In this document: positions 9,231 through 17,521 of the stretch, piece by piece
Layout of the letters: every line of letters starts with the position of its first letter
Numbering within the stretch: position 1 is the first letter of the stretch
Source of the DNA: Nocardia gamkensis NBRC 108242
Lineage (GTDB): Bacteria; Actinomycetota; Actinomycetes; Mycobacteriales; Mycobacteriaceae
Length of the DNA stretch: 64,000 bases
Assembly (NCBI RefSeq): GCF_001612985.1
Contig: NZ_BDBM01000010.1
Coordinates: forward strand, 1 to 64,000
Direction: 5' to 3'
Notes under the pieces: model-generated
What the model was told of the DNA's origin: nothing
Databases searched by the model: none
The model's input: only the letters and a program-made list of their open reading frames with translations
Position numbers and translations under genes: made by a program

Positions 9231-10178
9231 ATGACAGAGCGGCGATTCGACGATCCGCATCACCTCGCCACTGCGAAGGTCATCGTCGGTGTGGACGGTT
9301 CGGACGGGTCGTGGGCAGCTGTCCGGTGGGCGGCGCAGTTCGCGGCCGAACGTGGACGCGAACTCGAGATCCTGCACGGCATGGATCTGGTGGGCACCGG
9401 TTGGGTGCTGGGTGACTACGAAGTCGCCATTCCCTCGGTGATCGATGCAGTACGCGAACAAGGCGGAGAGGTGGTTGCGCGGGCCGAACGGCTGGCCCGC
9501 TCGAGCGCGCCCGGACTGCGTGTCTCGACTCGCGTGTCCTCCGACACCGGTAGGGAGCTGTTGATCGAGCACAGCGCGGAGGCGTATGCGGTCGTGATCG
9601 GGGCGACCGGAAACGCCGGCACGTTCACTCATCTGGGTTCCACACTGCTGGCCGTGACCGCTCACGCGCACGGCACGGTGGTGGTCGTTCGCACCGGCCC
9701 CGACGACGGCGACGCGATCCAGGTCCCGGGGCCGGTGGTCGTGGGCGTGGACGGCAGCGCGGGCGGTGATGCGGCGATCGCCGCGGCGTTCGCCGAAGCG
9801 GCCGAGCGCGGGGCCGAGTTGGTCGCCGTGCATGTCTGGAGCGACTGGGACTTCGGCCGGTTCGCCGGTCACACCAGCTTGGGTGAGCTCGACCTGGACA
9901 ATGTGGAACGGGCGATTCTCGCCGAGCGTCTAGCGGGTTGGCAGGAGAAGTTCCCGGAAGTCCGGGTCGCCCGGAAGGTCGAGGTGTCCGCACCGGCTCC
10001 GCATCTGCTGGACTGGTCGAAGGTGGCGCAGTTGCTGGTCGTGGGCAGTCGCGGACGTGGCGGGTTCGCGGGCATGCTGCTGGGGTCGACAGCCAACACT
10101 CTGGTGCAGCACGCGTCGTGCCCGGTGATGGTCGTCCACTCGCGCGAGGAGCAGCGGGGCAGTGGAGACCGCCGCTGA
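9231..10178 (+). CDS. Universal stress protein, tandem USP domains
   Basis: The 315-residue protein carries two USP domains (about 15-155 and 165-305). Each starts with a VGVDGS strand-loop. Domain 2 ends with the complete ATP-binding motif VVGSRGRGGF...LGSTANTLV; domain 1 has a variant (GATGNAGTFTHLGST). This tandem ATP-binding type is typical of mycobacterial dormancy-associated USPs such as Rv2005c, which is next to otsB1 in M. tuberculosis, so the local order recalls that block. An AGGAGG lies just upstream of the ATG. Confidence 0.85.
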   Translation: MTERRFDDPHHLATAKVIVGVDGSDGSWAAVRWAAQFAAERGRELEILHGMDLVGTGWVLGDYEVAIPSVIDAVREQGGEVVARAERLARSSAPGLRVSTRVSSDTGRELLIEHSAEAYAVVIGATGNAGTFTHLGSTLLAVTAHAHGTVVVVRTGPDDGDAIQVPGPVVVGVDGSAGGDAAIAAAFAEAAERGAELVAVHVWSDWDFGRFAGHTSLGELDLDNVERAILAERLAGWQEKFPEVRVARKVEVSAPAPHLLDWSKVAQLLVVGSRGRGGFAGMLLGSTANTLVQHASCPVMVVHSREEQRGSGDRR

Positions 10179-10386
10179 AGTCGGCGCGACCCGACCTGCT
10201 CGCCGCCGCGGCGACGACTGCGGCTCAGTTAGTCCCAAATGCCTTGCGCTGCTCGCGGTTTCCTATGCCTCGTCATCAGAAAGAGTTCTCCGCCGCGCTG
10301 GATAGACGGCTGCGGGCGATGGCATCGGCGCTCGCCGCGGTTTGCCGAACATCGATTCGTAGATCGCGCGGCGAGGTGACAGATCC

Positions 10387-10833
10387 TCACGCGTCCTCGG
10401 TGGTGGGCAGATTGGCGGCGCAGACCGCTTCTACGAATTCACCGACGGTGGTCTCGGTCAAATGGCGGGCCAGATCGGCTTCGGTGATGATGCCGGCCAG
10501 GACTCCGTGGTCGGTGACCGGGAGCCGCCGGATCCGGCGCTGCCGCATGAGCGTCAGCGCGTCGTCCACCTCGGTGTCGATCTCGACGGTGTGCAGCCGT
10601 TCGGCGCCCTGTGCCAATTCTCCGGCGGTGGTTGTCTTCGGATTCCCGCCGATACCGACGACCTTCACGACGATATCGCGATCGGTGACAATGCCGACGG
10701 GATGACCTTCGCCGTCGCAGATCGGCAGTGCGCCGATATCGAGTTGGCGCATCCGCTGGGCGGCTGCTTCCATCGTCTCTCGAACACTGATGTGCCGTAC
10801 ATCGGGCCGCATGATGGCCTGCACCGTTGTCAT
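10387..10833 (-). CDS. CBS-domain pair protein, Hrp1-like
   Basis: 148 residues made of two CBS domains (about 8-65 and 75-130), each with the DALTLM/AAQRM helix and a (V/L)GI(V/I)T(D/E)xD motif (VGIVTDRDIV and AGIITEADLA). Hrp1 (Rv2626c), a DosR-regulated stand-alone CBS pair, has the same layout. CBS pairs usually bind adenosine ligands as dimers. An AAGGAG site precedes the ATG. It is convergent with the usp gene and completes the stress block of this region. Confidence 0.85.
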   Translation of the reverse strand: MTTVQAIMRPDVRHISVRETMEAAAQRMRQLDIGALPICDGEGHPVGIVTDRDIVVKVVGIGGNPKTTTAGELAQGAERLHTVEIDTEVDDALTLMRQRRIRRLPVTDHGVLAGIITEADLARHLTETTVGEFVEAVCAANLPTTEDA

Positions 10834-11059
10834 GAGGCAACTCCTTCTATCCGGGCGGCGTGCTCACTACTCATCATCATTCGACGGCGGCGGACGTATC
10901 GACAGGGCAGAAGGTCATCTGGCGGCTTGCCCGCCCGGCGCGCTCGGGAACGGGATACCGCGACGGTGGTCACCGGTCTGCTGAGTACCGAGCAGATGAC
11001 TCGTTCACAGCCCGGCCGTTACGGCATGGTCGGGTCGCCGATATGGAGCCGAGATATGC

Positions 11060-11182
11060 GCTGTTCGACGCCATCGAGTGCGCCCGCTCGGCGCCGCGCT
11101 CTGAAGCTTCGGAACCGTCGGCACCGACGACCACCGGCGCGGACGCCGGCAGATGCGGGTTCTCGCGGTACGGCAGGTCCAT
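11060..11182 (-). pseudogene. N-terminal relic of a universal stress protein
   Basis: An ATG at 11182-11180 opens MDLPYRENPHLP and then VVVGADGSEASERGAERAHS, the first strand and helix of a USP domain. Similarity stops after about 35 codons and the rest of the domain is missing. The surrounding 10834-11519 holds no other gene I can support. Confidence 0.5.
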
Positions 11183-11519
11183 GTCTGTCGCTTTCCGGGA
11201 TTCGGAAATCAGCTGTCCTACGTATCGTAATAATTCGCAAATCGTTGGGCTGCTGTCTTTGGTCCTCGCAGGCCGAAGGGCCGCAAATGCCGCCGGATCG
11301 TCCGGGCGCCACCGGGTAGCCGTTCGGGACTCTCGGCACTCTCGTCCGGGTGTGACCAGGAGGAGGGAGGGGCGATCCGGCGCTGTCGCAGTCATCGGAT
11401 GAACGGGTACTCGGTCCCTGGTTCTCAGGGCGTTCGACCCTGTGCGCCGCCTGAGGGGCAGTGGTGCTGTGTATGCCGACCGATTCGAAGCACCGGAAAA
11501 GAGAGGCAGGCAACAGCAT

Positions 11520-11700
11520 TGGCACGGGACCTGACGCAGCGCGAGATTCTGGCCGAACTGGAACCGATCGCCGAGGACAATCTGCCTTCCTACCATCGCG
11601 AGATCTTCGAGAACTTCTCCCGTGACGGCGCCTGGGGTACCTGGGTCGGCCGCTGGACGGCCGAGGAGATGCGGCACAGCACGGTGATCCGCGACTATCC
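11520..11700 (+). pseudogene. Internally deleted acyl-ACP desaturase (DesA-type)
   Basis: The frame reads RDLTQREILAELEPI and then AEDNLPSYHREIFENFS, DGAWGTWVGRWTAEE and RHSTVIRDY. In DesA1/DesA2 the LxELEP start and the EDNLPSYHREI helix are about 50 residues apart; here they are joined directly. The second diiron half and the C-terminus are missing. One conserved position after TAEE is Met where Asn is usual. It cannot be an active desaturase. Confidence 0.7.
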
Positions 11701-11723
11701 GTGTGGCTCATTAGGCTGGCTGG

Positions 11724-12608
11724 GTGGAGTTCACAACGGATTTGGAGCGTGCTGGGTGGCTGCTGGCGCGCGTCGGCGAACACGGGGTCGGCGGCGTCGC
11801 CGGTACCGGCTTCGAGGCTTATGCGCGAATACTGCACCCGGTCGGGGCGACCCGCCGCGACGTCACGGTCACCGACGAGTGGGGCAGTCCCGAGATCGTG
11901 GAGGAGGCGATGTGGCCGTGGGCCGAGGTCGCCGTGCGCAACGGCAGAGTGATGCATCCGCTGGTGCAGTGGCGCAACCTCACCGATGGTGAGGACGAAG
12001 CGGCGATGTCGTTCGATGACGGCTGGAGAGTCGACCAGACTGTCGAGGGGTGGTTCGACCCGAGCCTGCTGGCCGCGCTCACTGTCCACCTTCGCGCAGC
12101 CACCGAGGTACCGGAAGAGGTGACGGCTGGAGTATGGAATGGATTCGGCGAGCTGAACACATCCTCGGGTGCGGTGTTCGTCGCGTCCACCGACGGCGAT
12201 CCGCAGAACGTCGAGCGCGAGCGAGCTCGAATCGACGCCGAGCTGGCTGCGTCTGTCGCGCCGCAGGTCAGACGGGCGGTCGAGGCAGGGCCTTTGCTGC
12301 GGTGGCCGGGGCGCGACTTCATGCTGTTCGACACCAGTCTCTCCGAACTCGCCGACCCCGGCTGGGTGCATGCGGCGGGCCTGGGATGGACGACCGACTT
12401 CCCCGGAGTGACGCCCCAGCTGCTCTGGCCCGCCGACCACGCATGGGTCGTAGCCAGCGAGATCGACTTCGACTCCACGATCGTCGCCGGTTCACGGGCT
12501 CTGATCGACGCGGTTCTGGCCGACGAACGTTTCGAGGCCTTCGAGATCGCCGAGCAATCGGAGCTGAGCTGGTACGGCGACACAATCAACCCCACGCCGA
12601 AGAACTGA
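11724..12608 (+). CDS. Conserved actinobacterial hypothetical protein
   Basis: A 294-residue protein with a GTG start at 11724. The pattern GFEAYARILHPV near residue 29, a central EVWNGFGEL-like segment and a C-terminal WVVASEIDFDSTIVAGSRALIDA stretch recur in hypothetical proteins of Streptomyces and Nocardia. It is globular and mildly acidic, with no signal peptide or membrane helix. I cannot assign a function. The reading frame is intact and uses high-GC third positions, in contrast to the relics on both sides. Confidence 0.75.
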   Translation: MEFTTDLERAGWLLARVGEHGVGGVAGTGFEAYARILHPVGATRRDVTVTDEWGSPEIVEEAMWPWAEVAVRNGRVMHPLVQWRNLTDGEDEAAMSFDDGWRVDQTVEGWFDPSLLAALTVHLRAATEVPEEVTAGVWNGFGELNTSSGAVFVASTDGDPQNVERERARIDAELAASVAPQVRRAVEAGPLLRWPGRDFMLFDTSLSELADPGWVHAAGLGWTTDFPGVTPQLLWPADHAWVVASEIDFDSTIVAGSRALIDAVLADERFEAFEIAEQSELSWYGDTINPTPKN

Positions 12609-12684
12609 GATGTCGGCGAGAACTCGACCAGGGCGTGCAACCGAGGTCCACGAAGATGTCACGAACAGGGGTAAAGGAGTTCCG

Positions 12685-12890
12685 GACTGGCAGGGCGCTG
12701 AGCAGCACGATCGCGTTGAACCGGGGATAGAACCGGACCTGGTTTCGCACCGTGCCTGCGATGAACAGCGGTTCGCGCGACTGCTCATGGGCTGCGATCA
12801 GTGCCTCGATTCGCGCTTCTGACCTGACTGCCTTGATCGACAGCGGAAGAGGCAAACCGCCGATCCACGAACGCGGGTGGAAGCCCCTCG
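12685..12890 (-). pseudogene. Fragment of a P-loop nucleotide-kinase-like protein
   Basis: The minus strand encodes WIGGLPLPLSIKAVRSEARIEALI and then LFIAGTVRNQVRFYPRF followed by a hydrophobic VLLSA strand. The (F/L)(V/I)AG...NQ..FYPRFD.VVLLSAP segment is typical of small actinobacterial AAA/shikimate-kinase-like proteins. The Walker A region and the end are missing. The remainder of 12609-13078 holds nothing else recognisable. Confidence 0.45.
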
Positions 12891-13078
12891 ATCCCGCACC
12901 GTGGCTCGTGGAACACCGTTCCCAGCTCGTAGCCGAGCGCGCTCGCGGCAGATCGTAATGTGTCTTCTGCTGCGTCGCGTTAGCCGAGCAGGTACCCGTA
13001 GGCAAGGGGCAGCACCGGCGAGGTTGTTTACGGGAGGCCAGGACGAGGGGTGGCGGTGCCTCGGTGCGGATTCTTCGA

Positions 13079-14587
13079 TCAAGCTCGGGCATGCCGAACG
13101 TGCGCCCGCGTCGACTGACCAGTGGTCTCGACGGGTTCGACGACCCACCAGGCGATCGCCGTCCATATCGATGCCAGTAGAACCGCGCCGATGATGTCGG
13201 TGGGGTAGTGCGCACCGGCGTAGATTCGCTGCACGCCCACCAGCGCGGGGATCAGGAGGATGGCGGCGGACAGAAGCCGATGCCGTCGTCGGCGGGTGGT
13301 GGCCCACAGGAGTGCGGCGGTGGCCGAGTAAAGCGTCAGCGAGGCGGCGACGTGTCCGGAAGGGAAGCTGGCGGTGGGTGGCAGGTCGGGATTGAGGTGC
13401 GGAACCCGGGGGCGGTCGCGGTCGACGATCGCGGCGGTGGTGAGAAACAGCGTGATCTCACCCAGCAGCGCGCTGCCGAGGAACAACACCGGGCGCCAGC
13501 TGCGCAGGACGCCCACCGCCAGCGCGGCGACGATCAGGGCGACCGTGATGACCGCGGTGGTATCGCCGAGTTCGCCGAACACGCCCAGGACGGAGGTGAG
13601 CGTCGGGTTACGGTGCTCGGCAAGTGTTGCCACGACGCCGTGATCCCAGCGCAGGACGGGGTTTTCGGCTTCCGGGGCGCGCACCAGCATGCCGATTCCG
13701 ACGAGCCCTCCGACGAGCAGCACCCACGCGACCGCGAGTTCGCCGATTCCTCGCCATGGGTGGGGGAGAGTGGGCGCATGCCGGAGCGGGACCGGCCGCA
13801 AGTCGTCTTCGTCGGCCGGTGGTACGTCACCGGGCAGCGGGCCCGCGTTGCCGACTCGGGCGTCGCCCCGCCATCGGTGGAACGCGACGGTGACCAGCAC
13901 GAGCCACAGCGACCCGAGCAGCCAGCCCGCGAGGACGTCGGTGAGGTAATGCGCGCCGAGCGCTATCCGGCTGAGGCCGATGGCCGCCACGATCAGGATC
14001 GCGAACACGGCCACCGCGCGGCGTGGGCCCGCCGGCAGGATCGGCGCGAAAACCAGCAGGACACCGCCGTAGCACACCAGTGAACCCATCGCGTGTCCGC
14101 TGGGGAAGCTCCACCCGTCGGTGCTGTAGACGGGAGTCTCCACCACCGGACGTAGCCGGGCGACAAGCTCTTTGACGATCGGGTTGAGGATCAACCCACC
14201 GGTGCCTGTGATCACCACGTAGACCGCAAGGCGTGGTAGACGACGAATGAGCAGCCAGAGCCCGCAGACGGCGAGCACGAGGGCCAGCGTGCCGGTCCCG
14301 CCGAGATCGGTGATGCCGGTGAGGATGTTCCGCAGAATCCTGTGCTCCGCCACCACGGAGACCAGGCTGTCGGTGACCGCCTGATCCGCTGTCTGCATCG
14401 GTTGCCACCGTGCCCGGACCAGCGCTGTGAGCACACCGAACCCGATACCGACGGCCACAGCGCCCGACATCGCCGCGGCGCTGCGGACAGCGAATCGTTC
14501 GGCGGCCGCGGCCTCACTCCGAGGGGCCGGGCCGCCAGGGCGGTCGGCGCCCGTCGCGGCATCCCCGTCGTGGCGGTCGGCAGACAA
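13079..14587 (-). CDS. Tandem PAP2-family membrane phosphatase
   Basis: 502 residues from a TTG at 14587-14585, chosen because AGGAGG sits seven bases upstream; a frame open to 14710 would add a low-complexity leader. Two PAP2 units are joined. Unit 1 has KELVARLRP, FPSGHAMG and SRIALGAHYLTD, the three lipid-phosphatase motifs. Unit 2 has DRDRPRVPHL, FPSGHVAAS and QRIYAGAHYPTD, with Gln replacing the usual Ser of motif 3. Each unit has several membrane helices, so the protein probably has about 12 in total. It likely removes phosphate from a lipid or prenyl phosphate at the outer face. Single-domain PAP2 proteins are the norm, so the fusion is notable. Confidence 0.8.
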   Translation of the reverse strand: MSADRHDGDAATGADRPGGPAPRSEAAAAERFAVRSAAAMSGAVAVGIGFGVLTALVRARWQPMQTADQAVTDSLVSVVAEHRILRNILTGITDLGGTGTLALVLAVCGLWLLIRRLPRLAVYVVITGTGGLILNPIVKELVARLRPVVETPVYSTDGWSFPSGHAMGSLVCYGGVLLVFAPILPAGPRRAVAVFAILIVAAIGLSRIALGAHYLTDVLAGWLLGSLWLVLVTVAFHRWRGDARVGNAGPLPGDVPPADEDDLRPVPLRHAPTLPHPWRGIGELAVAWVLLVGGLVGIGMLVRAPEAENPVLRWDHGVVATLAEHRNPTLTSVLGVFGELGDTTAVITVALIVAALAVGVLRSWRPVLFLGSALLGEITLFLTTAAIVDRDRPRVPHLNPDLPPTASFPSGHVAASLTLYSATAALLWATTRRRRHRLLSAAILLIPALVGVQRIYAGAHYPTDIIGAVLLASIWTAIAWWVVEPVETTGQSTRAHVRHARA

Positions 14588-15444
14588 CGCAACACCTCCT
14601 GCGATCGTGCGAGACCCCCGCCGTGCAGCGAAGACCCGCGACAGGTCACCAAAGAACCTCCGGGTCCGGATCCTTCGTTGTCCACGGTTTCCCGAAACGA
14701 GCGGCCGCAATCAATCCGGATATGTCACGGTCGACAACTTCGCGATGACCGCGACCGAATCCGATCCCGCCGTTTTCGGAACCGGCGTACAGGGCGAGTC
14801 TTCTGTCTCTGGCGCAGTGACGCGGGTTCTAGCGACTGCGTTCGTAGGTGTGGTCCGGCGCCGGAATCCGCTGCTGGGACCGGGGTGCCGGTGCTGGTGC
14901 TCGAAGTTCCTGCCGTTGTGGTCATTTCCGCGGAACGGATCCTTCCCGTTCAGGCACCGTTCCGCCGTGCCGGCTTGCTCGGTCACGGCCCCAGCATCCC
15001 ACCACCGGAGTGGTTCGCGGCAATCTCGCGGCTTCGAGGAAGCAACGGTCTATTCAGTGACCTGTAGCCAGGCGCTCTTCACGCTCATCGTTGGTGTGGT
15101 CTTTGGTTACCGGCGAACTACGGACAACACCTCGTCCGCACACCCCCCAGCCCGGACCCGCAACTAGACTTCAGTGTGGGCGCGTCCAAGGGGAAAGCAG
15201 CTACGGACGCGTCACCCGCATGGGGGTGGTGCCACAGCGCAGCGATCGGTTAGATCATTCGTCGGCGGCGCCACCTCTGCGATACGCCGGACGCGCCTGT
15301 CCGGCTGCAGCACACCGCGATAGCCCGGGGCGGAATGGCCTGATGCCAGAATTTTCGTGGCACCTGCATTTCGCCTGTCGGCGCGGGATTGTACGGCGAC
15401 CGACTCTCCGGGATGAATCACTGACACATCGATGGGAGATGCGA
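14588..15444. other. Intergenic stretch without recognisable gene
   Basis: About 850 bases between the PAP2 gene and the small acidic protein. Open frames here have low-complexity, Arg/Ser-rich translations and no motif. I see no RNA gene or clear repeat. Confidence 0.4.
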
Positions 15445-15774
15445 ATGCCTCAGCAGAGTACCGAGATCACCGAAGTCCAGCGTGCAGCGCAGGAGGAGGC
15501 CGCCGAGATCCTCGCGAAGATCCTGAGGTTCCTGGTCTCATCGCCGACGCCGGAGGGAGCCGAGGGTGCTGAGGGGACAGGCGGCGAGTACAACGGCCCG
15601 ATTCCCAACAACCCCGCTGTGAAGGGCCACCCGGCCGTCCAGGCAGCCCTGCTGGACCTGGAGAAGAAGGGGCCGGAGCATATGACCCAGCTTGCGCTCC
15701 GTTGCTTCGGCCATGCCAACGAGTGGGACGGTGGCCTGCTGAACGCTCTGCGGTCGATGGGCTACAAGGTCTGA
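15445..15774 (+). CDS. Small conserved acidic hypothetical protein
   Basis: A 109-residue protein starting at ATG 15445, with GGGAG six bases upstream; an ATG at 15439 is too close to that site. The first 40 residues are helical and Glu/Ala-rich (EVQRAAQEEAAEILAKIL), then a Gly/Glu linker, then a conserved-looking C-terminus (HPAVQAALLDLEKKGPEHMTQLAL...NEWDGGLLNALRSMGYKV). No signal, membrane helix or known catalytic motif. It is followed by a strong terminator-like hairpin, so it is probably a one-gene unit. Confidence 0.65.
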   Translation: MPQQSTEITEVQRAAQEEAAEILAKILRFLVSSPTPEGAEGAEGTGGEYNGPIPNNPAVKGHPAVQAALLDLEKKGPEHMTQLALRCFGHANEWDGGLLNALRSMGYKV

Positions 15775-15846
15775 CCGCCGGGTTCCCCACCCGTCCCGAA
15801 CCGCGCGGTACTACCGCTGTGTCCATGACTTCGGGACCTCATACAG

Positions 15847-15878
15847 CACAGCCCCGGACGTGAGTCCGGGGCTGTGCC
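15847..15878 (+). terminator. Strong hairpin downstream of the small acidic gene
   Basis: A perfect 14-bp stem, GCACAGCCCCGGAC against GTCCGGGGCTGTGC, closes a GTGA loop about 70 bases after the stop codon. There is no T-tract, as is common in actinobacteria. Confidence 0.75.
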
Positions 15879-15940
15879 GTGTCGATAGGAGCGCAAGCCA
15901 TCCCCGACAAACCGGCGCGGTTCGCGACAGTCTCGAGGCA

Positions 15941-15973
15941 CTGGGCCGCCGGCGCAACGTGCCGGCGGCCCAG
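15941..15973 (-). terminator. Second GC-rich hairpin
   Basis: A perfect 13-bp stem, CTGGGCCGCCGGC and GCCGGCGGCCCAG, with a 7-base loop. It starts 13 bases past the stop of the small minus-strand relic at 15986-16050, so it may be that lost gene's terminator. Confidence 0.6.
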
Positions 15974-15985
15974 CCGAATCACCTG

Positions 15986-16050
15986 TCAGATGAAGGTGTA
16001 GGCGACGCCGTTACTGGTCCCACCTCCTGCCGATCCGGCTACCGTCGATG
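15986..16050 (-). pseudogene. Tail of an IPT/TIG-type secreted protein
   Basis: After an in-frame stop the minus strand reads TVAGSAGGGTSNGVAYTFI and then TGA. IPT/TIG beta-sandwich domains commonly end in V(T)V...GGTS(N/A)...YT(Y/F). Only about 21 codons remain. The terminator-like hairpin directly beyond supports a former gene end here. Confidence 0.3.
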
Positions 16051-16292
16051 GCTATCCCGGTTCCGCTCCAGCCAATGACTTAGAGCGCAGCTCTAGTGCT
16101 GGCGTGTGGCGGCTCCGCCCCGTCTCCGGGCGGTCTTGCCGCCGCGATCCGAACGTCTCCGCCGCGAGAAGACGTAGCTCACGACAGTGCCGATCCAGCC
16201 GCCCGGCCGTGGCTCGGGCGAACCACCGGATCGAGCTGGTACATGTCCCGGGGCCTGCACAGGGTCGATTGCGGTCGGTCACAGCGGCCGGG

Positions 16293-16901
16293 TCACACCG
16301 TGCTGACCACCTCCTCGTACTCCAGTCGCGGCGAGCGCGGGAACCACGCGTTCGGGCCCGGCTTGCCGATATTGACCACGACGAGGCCGGTGTGTTCGCC
16401 GCCCGGGAAGAAGTCCTCGTCCAGGCCCGCACCGTCGAAGCCGTTCATCGGGCCCGCCGCCAGCCCGGCGGCACGGACGCCGAGGATGAAGTAGCCGATC
16501 TGGATCAGAGCGTTGAAGCGTGCGGATTCGGCACGGTAGTCGGCGTCGGCGAAGTAGTCCTTGGCCTCCGGCGCGTGCGGGAACACCCTGGGCAGGTTCT
16601 CGTGGAAATTCAGGTCGGCGGCCAGGATCGCCGACAGCGGTGCGGCGGCCGTCTTCGGCTTGTTGTTGTCGATCATGTGGGTGACCAGACGGGCCCTGGC
16701 CTCAGGGCTGCGCACCAGAACGATCCGCAGCGGTTGCTGGTTCATCGACGTCGGTCCGTATTTGACAAGCTCGTAGATCTCGCGGATCTGTTCGTCGGTG
16801 ACCGGCTCGCCGGTGAAGGCGTTCGCCGTGCGGGCCTCCCGGAACAGCAGGTCCTGGGCGTCGGCGGCGAGCGTGAGCAAGGCCGGCTGAACGGAATTCA
16901 C
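16293..16901 (-). CDS. Nitroreductase-family (RutE/malonic semialdehyde reductase-like)
   Basis: 202 residues with a GTG start at 16901. It fits the RutE/HadB branch of the FMN nitroreductases: LFREARTANAFTGEPVTDEQIREIYELVKYGPTS near residues 19-52, then NQQPLRI, a central ...LIQIGYFILGVRAAGLAAGPMNGFD block and a C-terminal NIGKPG. The family reduces semialdehydes or quinone-like substrates with NAD(P)H. It lies at the edge of the polyketide cluster with a SnoaL-like gene upstream on the same strand, so a tailoring reduction is plausible but unproven. Confidence 0.75.
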   Translation of the reverse strand: MNSVQPALLTLAADAQDLLFREARTANAFTGEPVTDEQIREIYELVKYGPTSMNQQPLRIVLVRSPEARARLVTHMIDNNKPKTAAAPLSAILAADLNFHENLPRVFPHAPEAKDYFADADYRAESARFNALIQIGYFILGVRAAGLAAGPMNGFDGAGLDEDFFPGGEHTGLVVVNIGKPGPNAWFPRSPRLEYEEVVSTV

Positions 16902-16928
16902 AGGGTGTCTCCTCGAATGCTGGTCGGA

Positions 16929-17348
16929 TCAGTCGTGGACGACGCGCCGCGACCGGGTCAGCAACGCGCCGTCGGCGCGGACGAGCACGTCGTGCACGAC
17001 GCAGCTCGGCGCGATCTCCGGCTTGCTGTCCGGGCGGATCTTCACCACCAGGCAGTAGGCGGTGGACACGATGGTCCCGTCGTCCTGCGGCTGCAGGTTG
17101 ATCATGTTGAACCAATGCCTGCGCTGCATCGGGTCGGTCTCGAAGCGCTTGTGGAACTCGACCAGGTCGGCGATGATCCCCGCCCTGGTCCGGGCGGGGG
17201 GAATGCCCGGTGTGTGCTCGAATTCCGCGTCCTCGGTGAAAGTCGCCGCGTAACCGGGGATGTCGCGGTTGTCCAGCCGCTGCATCTGCTCGGCGTAGAA
17301 CTGCTGGACCTCGGCGTACAACTCGGTGCGGCTGGCGACGGTGGTCAT
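16929..17348 (-). CDS. SnoaL/NTF2-like protein
   Basis: 139 residues from ATG 17348-17346; a longer open frame adds 12 doubtful residues. The alpha+beta cone fold is indicated by VQQFYAEQMQRLDNRDIPGYAATFTED near the start and ARTRAGIIADLVEFHKRF, followed by a long HWFNMINLQ strand pair. Aromatic polyketide clusters often carry SnoaL-like cyclases or hydroxylation helpers of this size. It is 27 bp upstream of the nitroreductase gene, probably one transcript, and divergent from the ketoreductase gene. Confidence 0.75.
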   Translation of the reverse strand: MTTVASRTELYAEVQQFYAEQMQRLDNRDIPGYAATFTEDAEFEHTPGIPPARTRAGIIADLVEFHKRFETDPMQRRHWFNMINLQPQDDGTIVSTAYCLVVKIRPDSKPEIAPSCVVHDVLVRADGALLTRSRRVVHD

Positions 17349-17521
17349 GGTTGCTCCTGTGGTCGCGGCGGGGCTCGGCTGCACGCCAGCGTGGTCCTCG
17401 CCGCTAGAGCCTCGGTTGAGCCGAGCCCCGCCGCGCGCGGTTGACCGGATCTATAGGACGCCGGTCGACCCTGATGGTCGAGAAGCCCGGCGAGTTCGGA
17501 AGTTCGACCGATGGAGGAGTC

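Noticed and set aside
10970..12440. Long minus-strand frames across the stress-protein relic and the hypothetical gene
   Set aside because: Translations are Arg/Ser/Pro-rich and antisense to clearer plus-strand coding sequence; only the 11060-11182 USP start is protein-like.
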